From contig JASKKI010000022.1 of NCBI GenBank assembly GCA_030154225.1, forward strand, positions 1 through 34,521: a stretch of DNA of 34,521 nt, given 5' to 3'. Numbering within the stretch: position 1 is the first letter of the stretch; every line of letters starts with the position of its first letter. This document shows, piece by piece, positions 7,381 to 14,836 of the stretch. The position numbers were made by a program, and so were the translations under genes. The notes under the pieces are model-generated. The model saw only the letters and a list, made by a program, of their open reading frames with translations, was not told where the DNA came from and searched no databases. The stretch is from Clostridia bacterium (GTDB lineage Bacteria > Bacillota > Peptococcia > Peptococcales > BICA1-8).

Positions 7381-9882
7381 CTAATTACTTCTCCCTATTA
7401 AATTAACAGCAATTTTTTTAATTTTATTATCTTTTAACGAAAACTCTTTTTCAATTCTTGCAACTATTTTTCTAGAAGTCAGACCATAAATTTCCCTCAA
7501 AATTTCTACATTTCCATGGGTTGCAAATTCATCCTCCAAACCAATTCTCAATACTTTTTGGCTGATTCCATGCCGTTGTAACAATTCTAGAATTGCACTT
7601 CCAAAACCACCTAATAAACAATGTTCCTCTAGAGTGATTATCCCCCGGCTTTTTTTTTGTGCTGCTAAAATAGTTTTTTCATCCAGAGGCTTAACAAACC
7701 TGGCATTAATTACGGTACAGCTAACTCCTTTTTCTTTTAATAAAATACTTGCCACTTCTTGAGCTACGGGGACCATGTTGCCAATTGCTATTAAAGTCAG
7801 TTCATTTCCCTTTTGTAGAATTTCGGACTGTCCAATTTCTATTTTATGCAAATTTTCATCTAATTTAACACCTACTCCTAACCCCCTAGGATATCTAACT
7901 GCAACAGGTCCGTCATATAAAGAAGCAGTATATAACATGTGCTGAAGCTCATTTTCGTCTTTGGGAGCCATTAAAACTAGGTTGGGTATATGTCTTAAAT
8001 AAGATATGTCAAACAGCCCATGATGAGTTGGTCCATCTTCTCCTACTAAACCGGCACGATCCAGGGCAAAAATAACAGGTGCATTCTGTAAGGCTACATC
8101 ATGGACAACTTGGTCATAAGCCCTTTGTAAAAAAGTAGAATAAATTGCCACAACAGGTCTAAAACCTTCTAAAGCCATAGCTGCTGCCATAGTTACTGCA
8201 TGTTGTTCAGCAATACCTACATCAAAAACCCTTTTAGGAAATTTTTGGGCAAACTTATTTATACCTGTTCCTTCACCCATAGCAGCAGTAAAAGCAACTA
8301 TTTTAGGATTTTGCTCGCCTAATTTAACAAGGGTATTACTAAATACCTCGGTATAACTTGGAATGTTTGATGTTTTTTTAACCTTTCCGGTTCCTAAATC
8401 AAATACACCGATTCCGTGAAATTTGTCTGGATTTTCTTCAGCCGGTAAATATCCTTTACCTTTCTTGGTAATTACATGTACCAATACCGGTTTATTAATA
8501 TATTTGGTATTTTGCAAAACTGTTTTTAATTCATTGAGATCATGTCCATTAACTGGCCCAAAATATTTAAAACCTAGTTCCTCGAATAACATGCCTGGAA
8601 CCAAGAGATATCTCAAACTATCTTTGACCCTATCTACAAACTTAACCATAGTTGACCCTATAGCGGGAATCTTTTTTAATATGTATTCTATATCTTCTTT
8701 TCGTTTAGTATAAAAGGGGTCTACCCGAACCCTGTTAAGATAAGCTGACATAGCACCTACATTTTGGGCAATGGACATTTCATTATCATTTAAGATTACA
8801 GTTAATTTTGTACCTAAATGTCCTGCATGGTTGAGTGCTTCAAAAGCCATCCCACCGGTCATTGCACCATCTCCAATCACCGCTACAACCTCATACTTGT
8901 CCCCATTTAAATCTCGGGCCTTAGCTAGTCCTAAACCAGCAGAGATAGAAGTACTGCTATGACCAGTATCAAAAACATCATGAAGGCTTTCGCTACGTTT
9001 AGGGAAACCAGATAAACCTCCATATTGTCTTAAAGTAGGAAATTCATCATACCTTCCAGTCAATAATTTATGGACATATGCTTGGTGACCTACATCCCAA
9101 ACAATCTTATCAACAGGTGATGTATATACAGAATGAATAGCCAAAGTCAATTCAACTACCCCTAAATTAGGAGCCAGATGTCCTCCATTTTTTGAAATTA
9201 CCGATAATATTTCCGTTCTAATTTCTTGGGCTAATTTTTGTAATTTTGAAAGATCAAGTTTTTTTACATCACTCGGATCTTTAATTGTTCTTAAGAGCTC
9301 CAAAACTTCCACCTTCCCTAACGGAAAAAAATTTAAACCTATAAAATCTTCTACTTTTTTAATTAATTTTCCTACCAAAAAAATAATTTCACTACTGTTA
9401 TCAATGGCATAACCCTTAGCAAGTGCTTTTCCACCGACAGTTAATGATGCTACTAGTCCAGCCATTAATGCACTTAACATTAACTTATTTAAATTAGGTA
9501 CGTCCATTAATAACTGAAAAACCAAAGCTGCTCCTACACTACCACTTAAAGTACCACTTATATCACCCACAACATCATTACAAAAACTTGCTACTTTATC
9601 AGCATTTTTTTTCAAATAAACTCCTTCCCAGGCACCAGGAATTTTTTTTGAAGCTTTAGCATTTAGGGCAGACTCTTGAGCTGCAGCAACAGCCACACCA
9701 ATAATATCAAATATTATACCCATTAGAATAATAACAATTAACAAAAATAAGCCTAATAAAAAAGCTACCGAGCGTAAGAAGATTTCGGAAGCTATAAAGA
9801 TCATCACACTTACTATAAATGTCCCCAAAGCAATAATAATACTACTTTTAATGGGATGTCTTTTTTTATTATTATTCCCCAA
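7381..9882 (-). CDS. dxs: OapA-DXS fused reading frame (OLE-associated membrane protein + 1-deoxy-D-xylulose-5-phosphate synthase)
   Basis: One 833-codon frame joins two normally separate proteins. Residues 1-193 are an OapA-like membrane protein and residues 194-833 are a full-length DXS of 640 residues. DXS condenses pyruvate and glyceraldehyde 3-phosphate with thiamine diphosphate to start the MEP isoprenoid pathway. DXS hallmarks include NGGHLAPNLGVVELTLAIH, WDVGHQAYVHKLLTGR, the ThDP/Mg motif GDGAMTGGMAFEALNHAG, and DRAGLVGEDGPTHHG in the pyrimidine-binding domain. The frame starts at a TTG (9882), 9 nt behind GGAG. A second ribosome-binding site and TTG at 9303 could start free DXS. The gene lies directly downstream of the OLE RNA and upstream of tlyA. 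Stop-codon loss in oapA explains the fusion; an assembly error is the alternative. Confidence 0.9.
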   Translation of the reverse strand: MGNNNKKRHPIKSSIIIALGTFIVSVMIFIASEIFLRSVAFLLGLFLLIVIILMGIIFDIIGVAVAAAQESALNAKASKKIPGAWEGVYLKKNADKVASFCNDVVGDISGTLSGSVGAALVFQLLMDVPNLNKLMLSALMAGLVASLTVGGKALAKGYAIDNSSEIIFLVGKLIKKVEDFIGLNFFPLGKVEVLELLRTIKDPSDVKKLDLSKLQKLAQEIRTEILSVISKNGGHLAPNLGVVELTLAIHSVYTSPVDKIVWDVGHQAYVHKLLTGRYDEFPTLRQYGGLSGFPKRSESLHDVFDTGHSSTSISAGLGLAKARDLNGDKYEVVAVIGDGAMTGGMAFEALNHAGHLGTKLTVILNDNEMSIAQNVGAMSAYLNRVRVDPFYTKRKEDIEYILKKIPAIGSTMVKFVDRVKDSLRYLLVPGMLFEELGFKYFGPVNGHDLNELKTVLQNTKYINKPVLVHVITKKGKGYLPAEENPDKFHGIGVFDLGTGKVKKTSNIPSYTEVFSNTLVKLGEQNPKIVAFTAAMGEGTGINKFAQKFPKRVFDVGIAEQHAVTMAAAMALEGFRPVVAIYSTFLQRAYDQVVHDVALQNAPVIFALDRAGLVGEDGPTHHGLFDISYLRHIPNLVLMAPKDENELQHMLYTASLYDGPVAVRYPRGLGVGVKLDENLHKIEIGQSEILQKGNELTLIAIGNMVPVAQEVASILLKEKGVSCTVINARFVKPLDEKTILAAQKKSRGIITLEEHCLLGGFGSAILELLQRHGISQKVLRIGLEDEFATHGNVEILREIYGLTSRKIVARIEKEFSLKDNKIKKIAVNLIGRSN
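9301..9319 (-). promoter_or_regulatory. Internal ribosome-binding site and TTG start for free DXS
   Basis: Within the fused frame the minus strand reads AGGGAAGGTGG (9319-9309), then 5 nt, then TTG at 9303-9301. Translation from this TTG gives M-E-L-L-R-T-I, which is the family N-terminus of DXS (Bacillus begins M-D-L-L). This looks like the original dxs start, retained after the upstream stop was lost. Confidence 0.72.
9304..9882 (-). other. oapA: OapA-like domain of the fused frame (OLE RNA-associated membrane protein)
   Basis: This 193-residue segment has three or four hydrophobic helices: about residues 13-32, 36-60, a central GSVGAALVFQLLMDVP stretch and LMLSALMAGLVASLTVGG. Polar conserved-looking stretches lie between them: FDIIGVAVAAAQESALNA, NADKVASFCNDVVGDISG and GGKALAKGYAI. 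The family is known to bind OLE RNA and hold it at the membrane, and its gene normally follows the OLE RNA as a free-standing cistron before dxs. Here no stop codon separates it from DXS. The assignment rests on remembered family features and on position; a profile search would settle it. Confidence 0.78.
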
Positions 9883-9903
9883 CTTATTTCACTCCATACA
9901 ATC

Positions 9904-9947
9904 TAGTTAATAGGGACCAGTTACCCAGAAACTAGCCACTAGTGACT
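9904..9947. repeat. Degenerate heptamer tandem repeat between OLE RNA and oapA
   Basis: On the plus strand six units run head to tail with lengths 7, 7, 8, 7, 7 and 7: AGTTAAT, AGGGACC, AGTTACCC, AGAAACT, AGCCACT and AGTGACT (9905-9947). Their consensus is about AGNNACY. Similar units occur near 20390-20433 and 30319-30332. Confidence 0.6.
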
Positions 9948-9954
9948 TTCTTGA

Positions 9955-10552
9955 GATGATAGATGGTAGCTTATTGAGTAAACGTTGTGGCTTAGGTCCA
10001 GTAGGTTTTCCCAGTAGTTATACCAGTGGTCGCCCACCTGGCGGTTTCCCTTTAAAACTACCCTGCGTGTCACCACTAACAGAACTGGATTACCACTTAG
10101 TCCACACTTTAATCCCCAATAAGCCTTACCGTAGTAAACAGTCTAGGAGTTTTCCTCAACAACCATTACTAATTCCTAGCCTCTTTTGCAAAGAAGGTTT
10201 CAAGCATATTTTAACAGTCATGGCCCTGGCTGTTAAAATACTTTTTCGAGCTATCCACCAACATTCACTCAAGGCAGGCTACGCTGTACCCAGCATTAAC
10301 CGAATACAGGTTTACCCTAAGCCATAGATTGCACTCGGTGGTGCAAAATCCACAAACTTAGGCCTCCACGGAGACAGGGTCAACGCCCACATGCCATTGT
10401 GGATCGCCCTCTCTCCTTAACTCCCAGCATCAGCCCCAGACTGGGCGTCCAAAGCCAACACCAGGAACTTCATCGATATGCCCTATGACGGATTTTTAAG
10501 CCCGCCTTCAGAATTAGCTGGTTGACTAGAATACTGCACCATCTATCTTTTC
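9955..10552 (-). ncRNA. ole: OLE RNA (ornate, large, extremophilic RNA)
   Basis: This 720-bp gap between the YuiD-like gene and oapA holds an approximately 600-nt RNA, the known OLE size. Both ends close in a perfect 10-bp helix: GATAGATGGT at the 5' end (10547-10538) pairs with ACCATCTATC at the 3' end (9967-9958). An internal 11-bp stem pairs 10240-10230 with 10217-10207 around a 12-nt loop. The stretch is clearly richer in GC than its surroundings. The only long plus-strand frame here (9956-10327) has the composition of translated RNA, not protein. OLE RNAs are known to lie downstream of ispA/xse genes and upstream of oapA and dxs, exactly as here. OLE forms a membrane ribonucleoprotein with OapA and, elsewhere in the genome, OapB and OapC, and is linked to stress tolerance. 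Confidence 0.9.
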
Positions 10553-10561
10553 ATTCACATA

Positions 10562-10590
10562 ATTTTAGCACAGTATTCTAATATTTTCAA
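10562..10590 (-). promoter_or_regulatory. Sigma-A promoter of the OLE RNA
   Basis: On the minus strand TTGAAA (10590-10585) is followed by a 17-nt spacer and TAAAAT (10567-10562), with a TG two bases in front of the -10 as in extended -10 promoters. Initiation about 7 nt downstream would fall near 10555, a few bases before the OLE closing helix. OLE can therefore be made independently of the upstream ispA operon. Confidence 0.7.
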
Positions 10591-10603
10591 ATAATATTAT
10601 AAT

Positions 10604-11044
10604 TTATAGTAAAATTCCTATTGTTATTCCTAAAGCAGCTCCAGCGAGTACTTCAACAGGGGTATGTCCCAGAAGTTCTTTTAATCTTTCTCGGTTAAAT
10701 TCTGTTCCATGGTGATATAAATCATCGATTAATTGATTTAAAACCTCTGCTTGTTTTCCAGCAGCTCTTCTTACTCCAGCTGCATCATACATAACAATTA
10801 AAGCTATAGTAAAAGCTAAAGCAAATTCACCGGAATTAAAACCAAAATCCTTACCGACCCCTGTAGCTAATGAGGTTACCAGCGCAGAGTGGGAACTGGG
10901 CATACCTCCGGCCCCTACTAAACGGGTAAAATCCCATTTTTTTTGGGTCCATAAAACCACTATTACTTTTAAAAATTGGGCTATCGCCCAGGCAAATAAA
11001 GTTATCTTTAAAATATGATTATCTAATATTTCTTGAAAAATCAC
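10604..11044 (-). CDS. YuiD-like divergent PAP2 family membrane protein (DUF212)
   Basis: This 146-residue integral membrane protein resembles the DUF212/YuiD group, distant relatives of PAP2 acid phosphatases. The signature GAGGMPSSHSALVTSLATGVG is present, followed by membrane segments around LAFTIALIVMYDAAGVRRAAG and the C-terminal AGAALGITIGILL. The start is a GTG at 11044 behind AGGGGCG. It sits between ispA and the OLE RNA, a recurring place for this family in Clostridia. A role in polyprenyl phosphate metabolism would fit its neighbours, but the substrate is unknown. Confidence 0.85.
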   Translation of the reverse strand: MIFQEILDNHILKITLFAWAIAQFLKVIVVLWTQKKWDFTRLVGAGGMPSSHSALVTSLATGVGKDFGFNSGEFALAFTIALIVMYDAAGVRRAAGKQAEVLNQLIDDLYHHGTEFNRERLKELLGHTPVEVLAGAALGITIGILL

Positions 11045-11116
11045 AGTCTTCGCCCCTGTAAACTTAAAGTAAAATTACGTTTCCATTTAACAGTTGCCAG
11101 CAAAATATTAATGATA

Positions 11117-12004
11117 TTAGTTTTCCCTAAATAATAAGTATTTTGCAAGTAATCTTAATGGTTCTGCCTCTTCATTGAATATTTCCAGGGCAGCCTCTGC
11201 CTTGATTACAGCTTCCCGAGCCATCTCCCTGGATTTTTCTATCCCAAAAATACTAGGAAAAGTAGCTTTTTGATTTTTATCATCACTACCAACTGGCTTG
11301 CCGATTTTTTTTTCATCACCAAAAATGTCTAACAAATCGTCAGTAATCTGAAAAGCCAGTCCCAAATTTTCAGCATAATGGGTTAAATGTTTAATCTGTT
11401 CACTATTTCCCTTACCTAATATGGCACCTGCTCGAACAGAAGCTTTTATTAAAGCTCCGGTTTTATGGTTATGGATGTATTCAAGGGTCTTAGCATCAAT
11501 TTTTTTATTTTCGGATAATATGTCCACCACTTGTCCACCAATCATTCCCATTGTTCCCGCGGCTTGCGCGATTTCTTGCCCAACCTGAAATACAGCATCT
11601 TTTTCTTGAGTTTTGAGACCAAATTGACTAATGATTTCAAAGGCATATGTTAATAAAGCATCTCCTGCCAAGATAGCAATAGCCTCACCAAATGCAATAT
11701 GATTGGTTGGTTTACCTCTCCTTAAATCATCATCATCCATAGCAGGAAGGTCATCATGGATTAAAGAATAAGTATGAATAAGTTCCAAAGCACATGCTAC
11801 AGGCAATGCTTTTTCAAAAGAACTACCTACTGCTTCACAGGCAGTAATACATAAAATAGGGCGTAACCTTTTTCCCCCTGCAAAGACACTATAGCGCATA
11901 GCCTCATGGATTTTAACCGGCATAATTTTTGGAGGATTTAAAATATCATCCAGTGCTTTATCTATAATGCTTTTTTTTTCTTCTAAATATACTTTTAAAT
12001 CCAT
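11117..12004 (-). CDS. ispA: Farnesyl/geranyl diphosphate synthase (IspA-type)
   Basis: The enzyme is a trans-prenyltransferase that extends DMAPP with IPP to make C10-C15 allylic diphosphates. The first Asp-rich motif DDLPAMDDDDLRRGKP starts at D84, and the second is DDLLD within AFQITDDLLDIFGD. KLRP-type substrate residues appear in FAGGKRLRPI. At 295 residues the length is normal. The ATG at 12004 sits behind AAGGAGG and follows xseB by 1 nt. The xseA-xseB-ispA order is conserved, and with dxs it makes this an isoprenoid-linked cluster. Confidence 0.95.
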   Translation of the reverse strand: MDLKVYLEEKKSIIDKALDDILNPPKIMPVKIHEAMRYSVFAGGKRLRPILCITACEAVGSSFEKALPVACALELIHTYSLIHDDLPAMDDDDLRRGKPTNHIAFGEAIAILAGDALLTYAFEIISQFGLKTQEKDAVFQVGQEIAQAAGTMGMIGGQVVDILSENKKIDAKTLEYIHNHKTGALIKASVRAGAILGKGNSEQIKHLTHYAENLGLAFQITDDLLDIFGDEKKIGKPVGSDDKNQKATFPSIFGIEKSREMAREAVIKAEAALEIFNEEAEPLRLLAKYLLFREN

Positions 12005-12005
12005 T

Positions 12006-12227
12006 TTATTCCTCCTTGGACCAGCTAAAATCTTCTAATTTATCATCTAATAATACCTTGATTTTTTCTTCAGCTTGATTTAAATACCTGTTACAAGTTT
12101 TTACTAAATTTATTCCCTCAGTAAATAAATTAATAGACTTTTCCAGAGAAATTTCTCCTTGTTCCAATTGTTTTATTATTTCCTCCAACTTAGCTACTGC
12201 ATCCTCATAACTCAACTTTTCTTCCAT
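12006..12227 (-). CDS. xseB: Exodeoxyribonuclease VII small subunit
   Basis: XseB is the small helical subunit of ExoVII, which degrades single-stranded DNA to oligonucleotides. The 73-residue protein carries the family pattern SYEDAVAKLEEIIKQLEQGE, then SLEKSINLFTEG and a C-terminal helix. It starts at the ATG at 12227 behind GAGGAGGGG and overlaps the end of xseA by 23 nt, consistent with translational coupling of the two subunits. Confidence 0.95.
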   Translation of the reverse strand: MEEKLSYEDAVAKLEEIIKQLEQGEISLEKSINLFTEGINLVKTCNRYLNQAEEKIKVLLDDKLEDFSWSKEE

Positions 12228-13434
12228 GTTTCCCCTCCTCTTTACCCTTAACTAAACAACTCAAATTTCCATCATATATTGAAACTTGTATTAATTCTTC
12301 ATTTTCAACCTGTTTTATTGATTTTATGATCTCGCCTGATTTATTATAAGTTATTGAGAAACCTCTAGTCATTGTTTTTAAAGGACTTAAAGCATCTAAT
12401 TTATTGGATAGTATACCTAATTTTCCTTGTTCTTCCTTAAATTTTTGTTTGCACTCAGTCATTAATTTTAAATTTAAATAATCAATATCTTGCTGAAATC
12501 TATTAAGTATCTTAACAGGGTCTCTCATAATTTGACTTTTAGCTAAATAACTAACTCGCTGACGTTCCTGACTTATTTGTTTCTTTATAGCATTAAATAA
12601 TCTTTTTCGGTAGTTCATAATATTTAGAATAAGTTCTTCTTTAATTGGTACAGCAATTTCCGCTGCCATAGATGGAGTTGCAGCTCTACAATCGGCTACA
12701 AAATCAGTAAGGGTGAAATCAGTTTCGTGTCCAACTGCACTTATTACAGGTACCGGACTTAAACTAATTTTTCTTATGACACTTTCATCATTAAAACACC
12801 ACAATTCTTCTAGAGAACCTCCACCTCTACCTATAATTATAACATCAACTTCCTGGTTATACATTTTATCAAGGGCATAACAAATTGATTGGGGAGCTTC
12901 TTCTCCTTGTACCATAGCAGGAACAATAATAATTTTGGTTTGAGGTGAACGCCTTTTTAAAATACTTAAGATATCCTTTAATGCAGCACCTGTTAACGAT
13001 GTAATCACTCCTATTGTGCTAGGAAAAAAAGGTAAAGGCCTTTTTTTACTTTTATCAAACAATCCTTCTTTTGTCAGCCGCTCTTTTAATTGCTCATAAG
13101 CAATATGCAAAGCCCCTGCACCTGCTGGATGCATTTCTTGAACATATAATTGATACTGTCCATCTCTTTGATAAATTGAAACATATCCCATAGCTAAGAT
13201 TTGCATACCGTGAACTGGTCTGAATTTTAACCTCTGGGCATAACTTTTAAACATAACACATTTTAAAGTACTAGTCTCATCTTTTAGGGTAAAATAAAGA
13301 TGTCCCGAACTATGGGCCTTAAAATTTGATATTTCACCTTTAACCCATAAATTAGACAATAAAGAATCTCCATCAAGGAGATTCTTTATATAATGATTTA
13401 CTTCTTTTACAGTTAAACAATTTTTTTTAAACAT
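12205..13434 (-). CDS. xseA: Exodeoxyribonuclease VII large subunit
   Basis: XseA is the catalytic subunit of ExoVII. An N-terminal OB fold (about residues 1-100) includes LWVKGEISNFKAHSSGHLYF and TLKCVMFKSYA. The catalytic domain has GVITSLTGAALKDIL, IIIGRGGGSLEELW and SAVGHETDFTLTDFVAD. A long coiled-coil region follows, ending in a conserved RGFSITYNKSG. The frame opens with a GTG at 13443, but the ATG at 13434 lies at a better distance from TTAGGGTG and gives 409 residues. It follows nfnB closely. Confidence 0.94.
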   Translation of the reverse strand: MFKKNCLTVKEVNHYIKNLLDGDSLLSNLWVKGEISNFKAHSSGHLYFTLKDETSTLKCVMFKSYAQRLKFRPVHGMQILAMGYVSIYQRDGQYQLYVQEMHPAGAGALHIAYEQLKERLTKEGLFDKSKKRPLPFFPSTIGVITSLTGAALKDILSILKRRSPQTKIIIVPAMVQGEEAPQSICYALDKMYNQEVDVIIIGRGGGSLEELWCFNDESVIRKISLSPVPVISAVGHETDFTLTDFVADCRAATPSMAAEIAVPIKEELILNIMNYRKRLFNAIKKQISQERQRVSYLAKSQIMRDPVKILNRFQQDIDYLNLKLMTECKQKFKEEQGKLGILSNKLDALSPLKTMTRGFSITYNKSGEIIKSIKQVENEELIQVSIYDGNLSCLVKGKEEGKHGRKVEL

Positions 13435-13444
13435 TAAAAACACC

Positions 13445-14836
13445 CTAACACTCAGTTAAATATTCATGAATAGCCTTGGCGGCTTTTTTACCGGCACCCA
13501 TGGCTAAAATTACTGTAGCTGCCCCGGTAACAATATCACCACCAGCAAATACACCTTTTTTAGAAGTTTGTCCCGTCTCTTCATTAGCTACAATATTACC
13601 CCATTTAGTTAATTCTAAACCTGGTGTGCTAGAAGGTACCAATGGATTTGGTCCTTGACCAATTGCCATTACCACATTATCTACTTCAATTTCAAATTCT
13701 GATCCTTCTATGGGTACAGGTTTTTTCCTCCCGGAAGCATCCGGTTCCCCTAGTTTATAACGGATACAGACCATTGATTTAACGTTTCCGTTTTCATCTC
13801 CTTTAAACTCCACCGGACTTGTTAATAACATGAATTCTACGCCTTCTTCTTCTGCGTGTTCTATTTCTTCATGTCTGGCCGGCATTTCATTTCTAGATCG
13901 TCGGTAAATTATATAGGATTCCTCCGCTCCCAAACGCAATGCTGTTCGGGCAGCATCCATAGCTACATTTCCGGCTCCAATTACAGCTATTTTCTTACCT
14001 ACCTTAATTGGTGTACAGGAATTGGGGAAATCATAAGCACACATCAAATTAGTCCTAGTTAAAAACTCATTGGCTGAATATACCCCATTTAAATTCTCTC
14101 CAGGAATACCCATAAAATATGGTAATCCTGCTCCTGTGCCAATAAATACTGCATCAAAACCTTCTTGCTCTAGCAATTCATCTACAGTATATATCTTGCC
14201 AATGACACTATTGTTCTCAAATTTTACTCCTAGTTTTTCAATGTATTCAATTTCCCTTCTCACTACTTCTTTAGGTAAACGAAATTCCGGTATACCATAC
14301 ATTAAAACTCCACCTGGAGTGTGTAGAGCTTCAAATACTGTTACTTCATGACCTAACTTGGCCAAATCACCTGCACAGGTCAATCCTGCCGGTCCAGCTC
14401 CGATTACAGCTACTTTTTTACCTGTTGATTTTTTTCTTTCCACTTCTTTTGCTACTTGCTCGGCTTCCCAATCGGCTACAAACCTTTCCAGTCTTCCTAT
14501 AGCTACAGGTTCGTCTTTTTTACCCAAAATACAATATTTTTCACATTGGTTTTCTTGTGGACAGACCCTGCCGCAAACCGCAGGTAAACTATTTTTAGTT
14601 TTAATTATCTCAATGGCTTTGTCAAATTCTCCTTTGGCCACTTCCGCTATGAATTCCGGAATATCTACTTCTACGGGACAACCTTGCATACATAATGGTC
14701 TTTTACATTGTAAGCATCTTCGGGCTTCATAAATTGCCGTTTCTTTTGTATAACCTAAAGCAACTTCGTTGAAATTCTTGATTCTTTCTTTTGCGTCTTG
14801 TGTCGGCATGGGATTACGTGGTATTTTTAATGACAT
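13445..14836 (-). CDS. nfnB: NfnB, large subunit of the electron-bifurcating NADH-dependent ferredoxin:NADP oxidoreductase
   Basis: NfnAB couples NADPH oxidation to reduction of ferredoxin and NAD, or the reverse, by flavin-based electron bifurcation. NfnB belongs to the GltD-like flavoproteins. It has N-terminal cysteines for two [4Fe-4S] clusters (CLQCKRPLCMQGCP and CGRVCPQENQCEKYC), an FAD site VIGAGPAGLTCAGDLA, an NADP site VIGAGNVAMDAARTA and a C-terminal GGDIVTGAATVILA. The adjacent NfnA makes Nfn more likely than a glutamate synthase small subunit, since no gltB is present. The ATG at 14836 is preferred over 14857 because GGGGGTGG precedes it by 6 nt; it overlaps the nfnA end. The length is 463 residues. 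Confidence 0.88.
   Translation of the reverse strand: MSLKIPRNPMPTQDAKERIKNFNEVALGYTKETAIYEARRCLQCKRPLCMQGCPVEVDIPEFIAEVAKGEFDKAIEIIKTKNSLPAVCGRVCPQENQCEKYCILGKKDEPVAIGRLERFVADWEAEQVAKEVERKKSTGKKVAVIGAGPAGLTCAGDLAKLGHEVTVFEALHTPGGVLMYGIPEFRLPKEVVRREIEYIEKLGVKFENNSVIGKIYTVDELLEQEGFDAVFIGTGAGLPYFMGIPGENLNGVYSANEFLTRTNLMCAYDFPNSCTPIKVGKKIAVIGAGNVAMDAARTALRLGAEESYIIYRRSRNEMPARHEEIEHAEEEGVEFMLLTSPVEFKGDENGNVKSMVCIRYKLGEPDASGRKKPVPIEGSEFEIEVDNVVMAIGQGPNPLVPSSTPGLELTKWGNIVANEETGQTSKKGVFAGGDIVTGAATVILAMGAGKKAAKAIHEYLTEC

Noticed and set aside
9956-10327. A 123-codon plus-strand open frame within the OLE region
   Set aside because: It has no ribosome-binding site, runs against all other genes, and its Pro/Gly/Ser-rich translation matches no family. 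The same bases form OLE helices on the minus strand.
13476-14732. Several plus-strand open frames opposite nfnB
   Set aside because: They lie antisense to a well-supported gene, lack ribosome-binding sites and encode low-complexity Ser/Thr/Pro-rich translations typical of shadows.
13445-14836. Glutamate synthase small subunit (GltD) for the large flavoprotein
   Set aside because: There is no large subunit, and the partner is an NfnA-type protein with the Asp plus three Cys cluster ligands.
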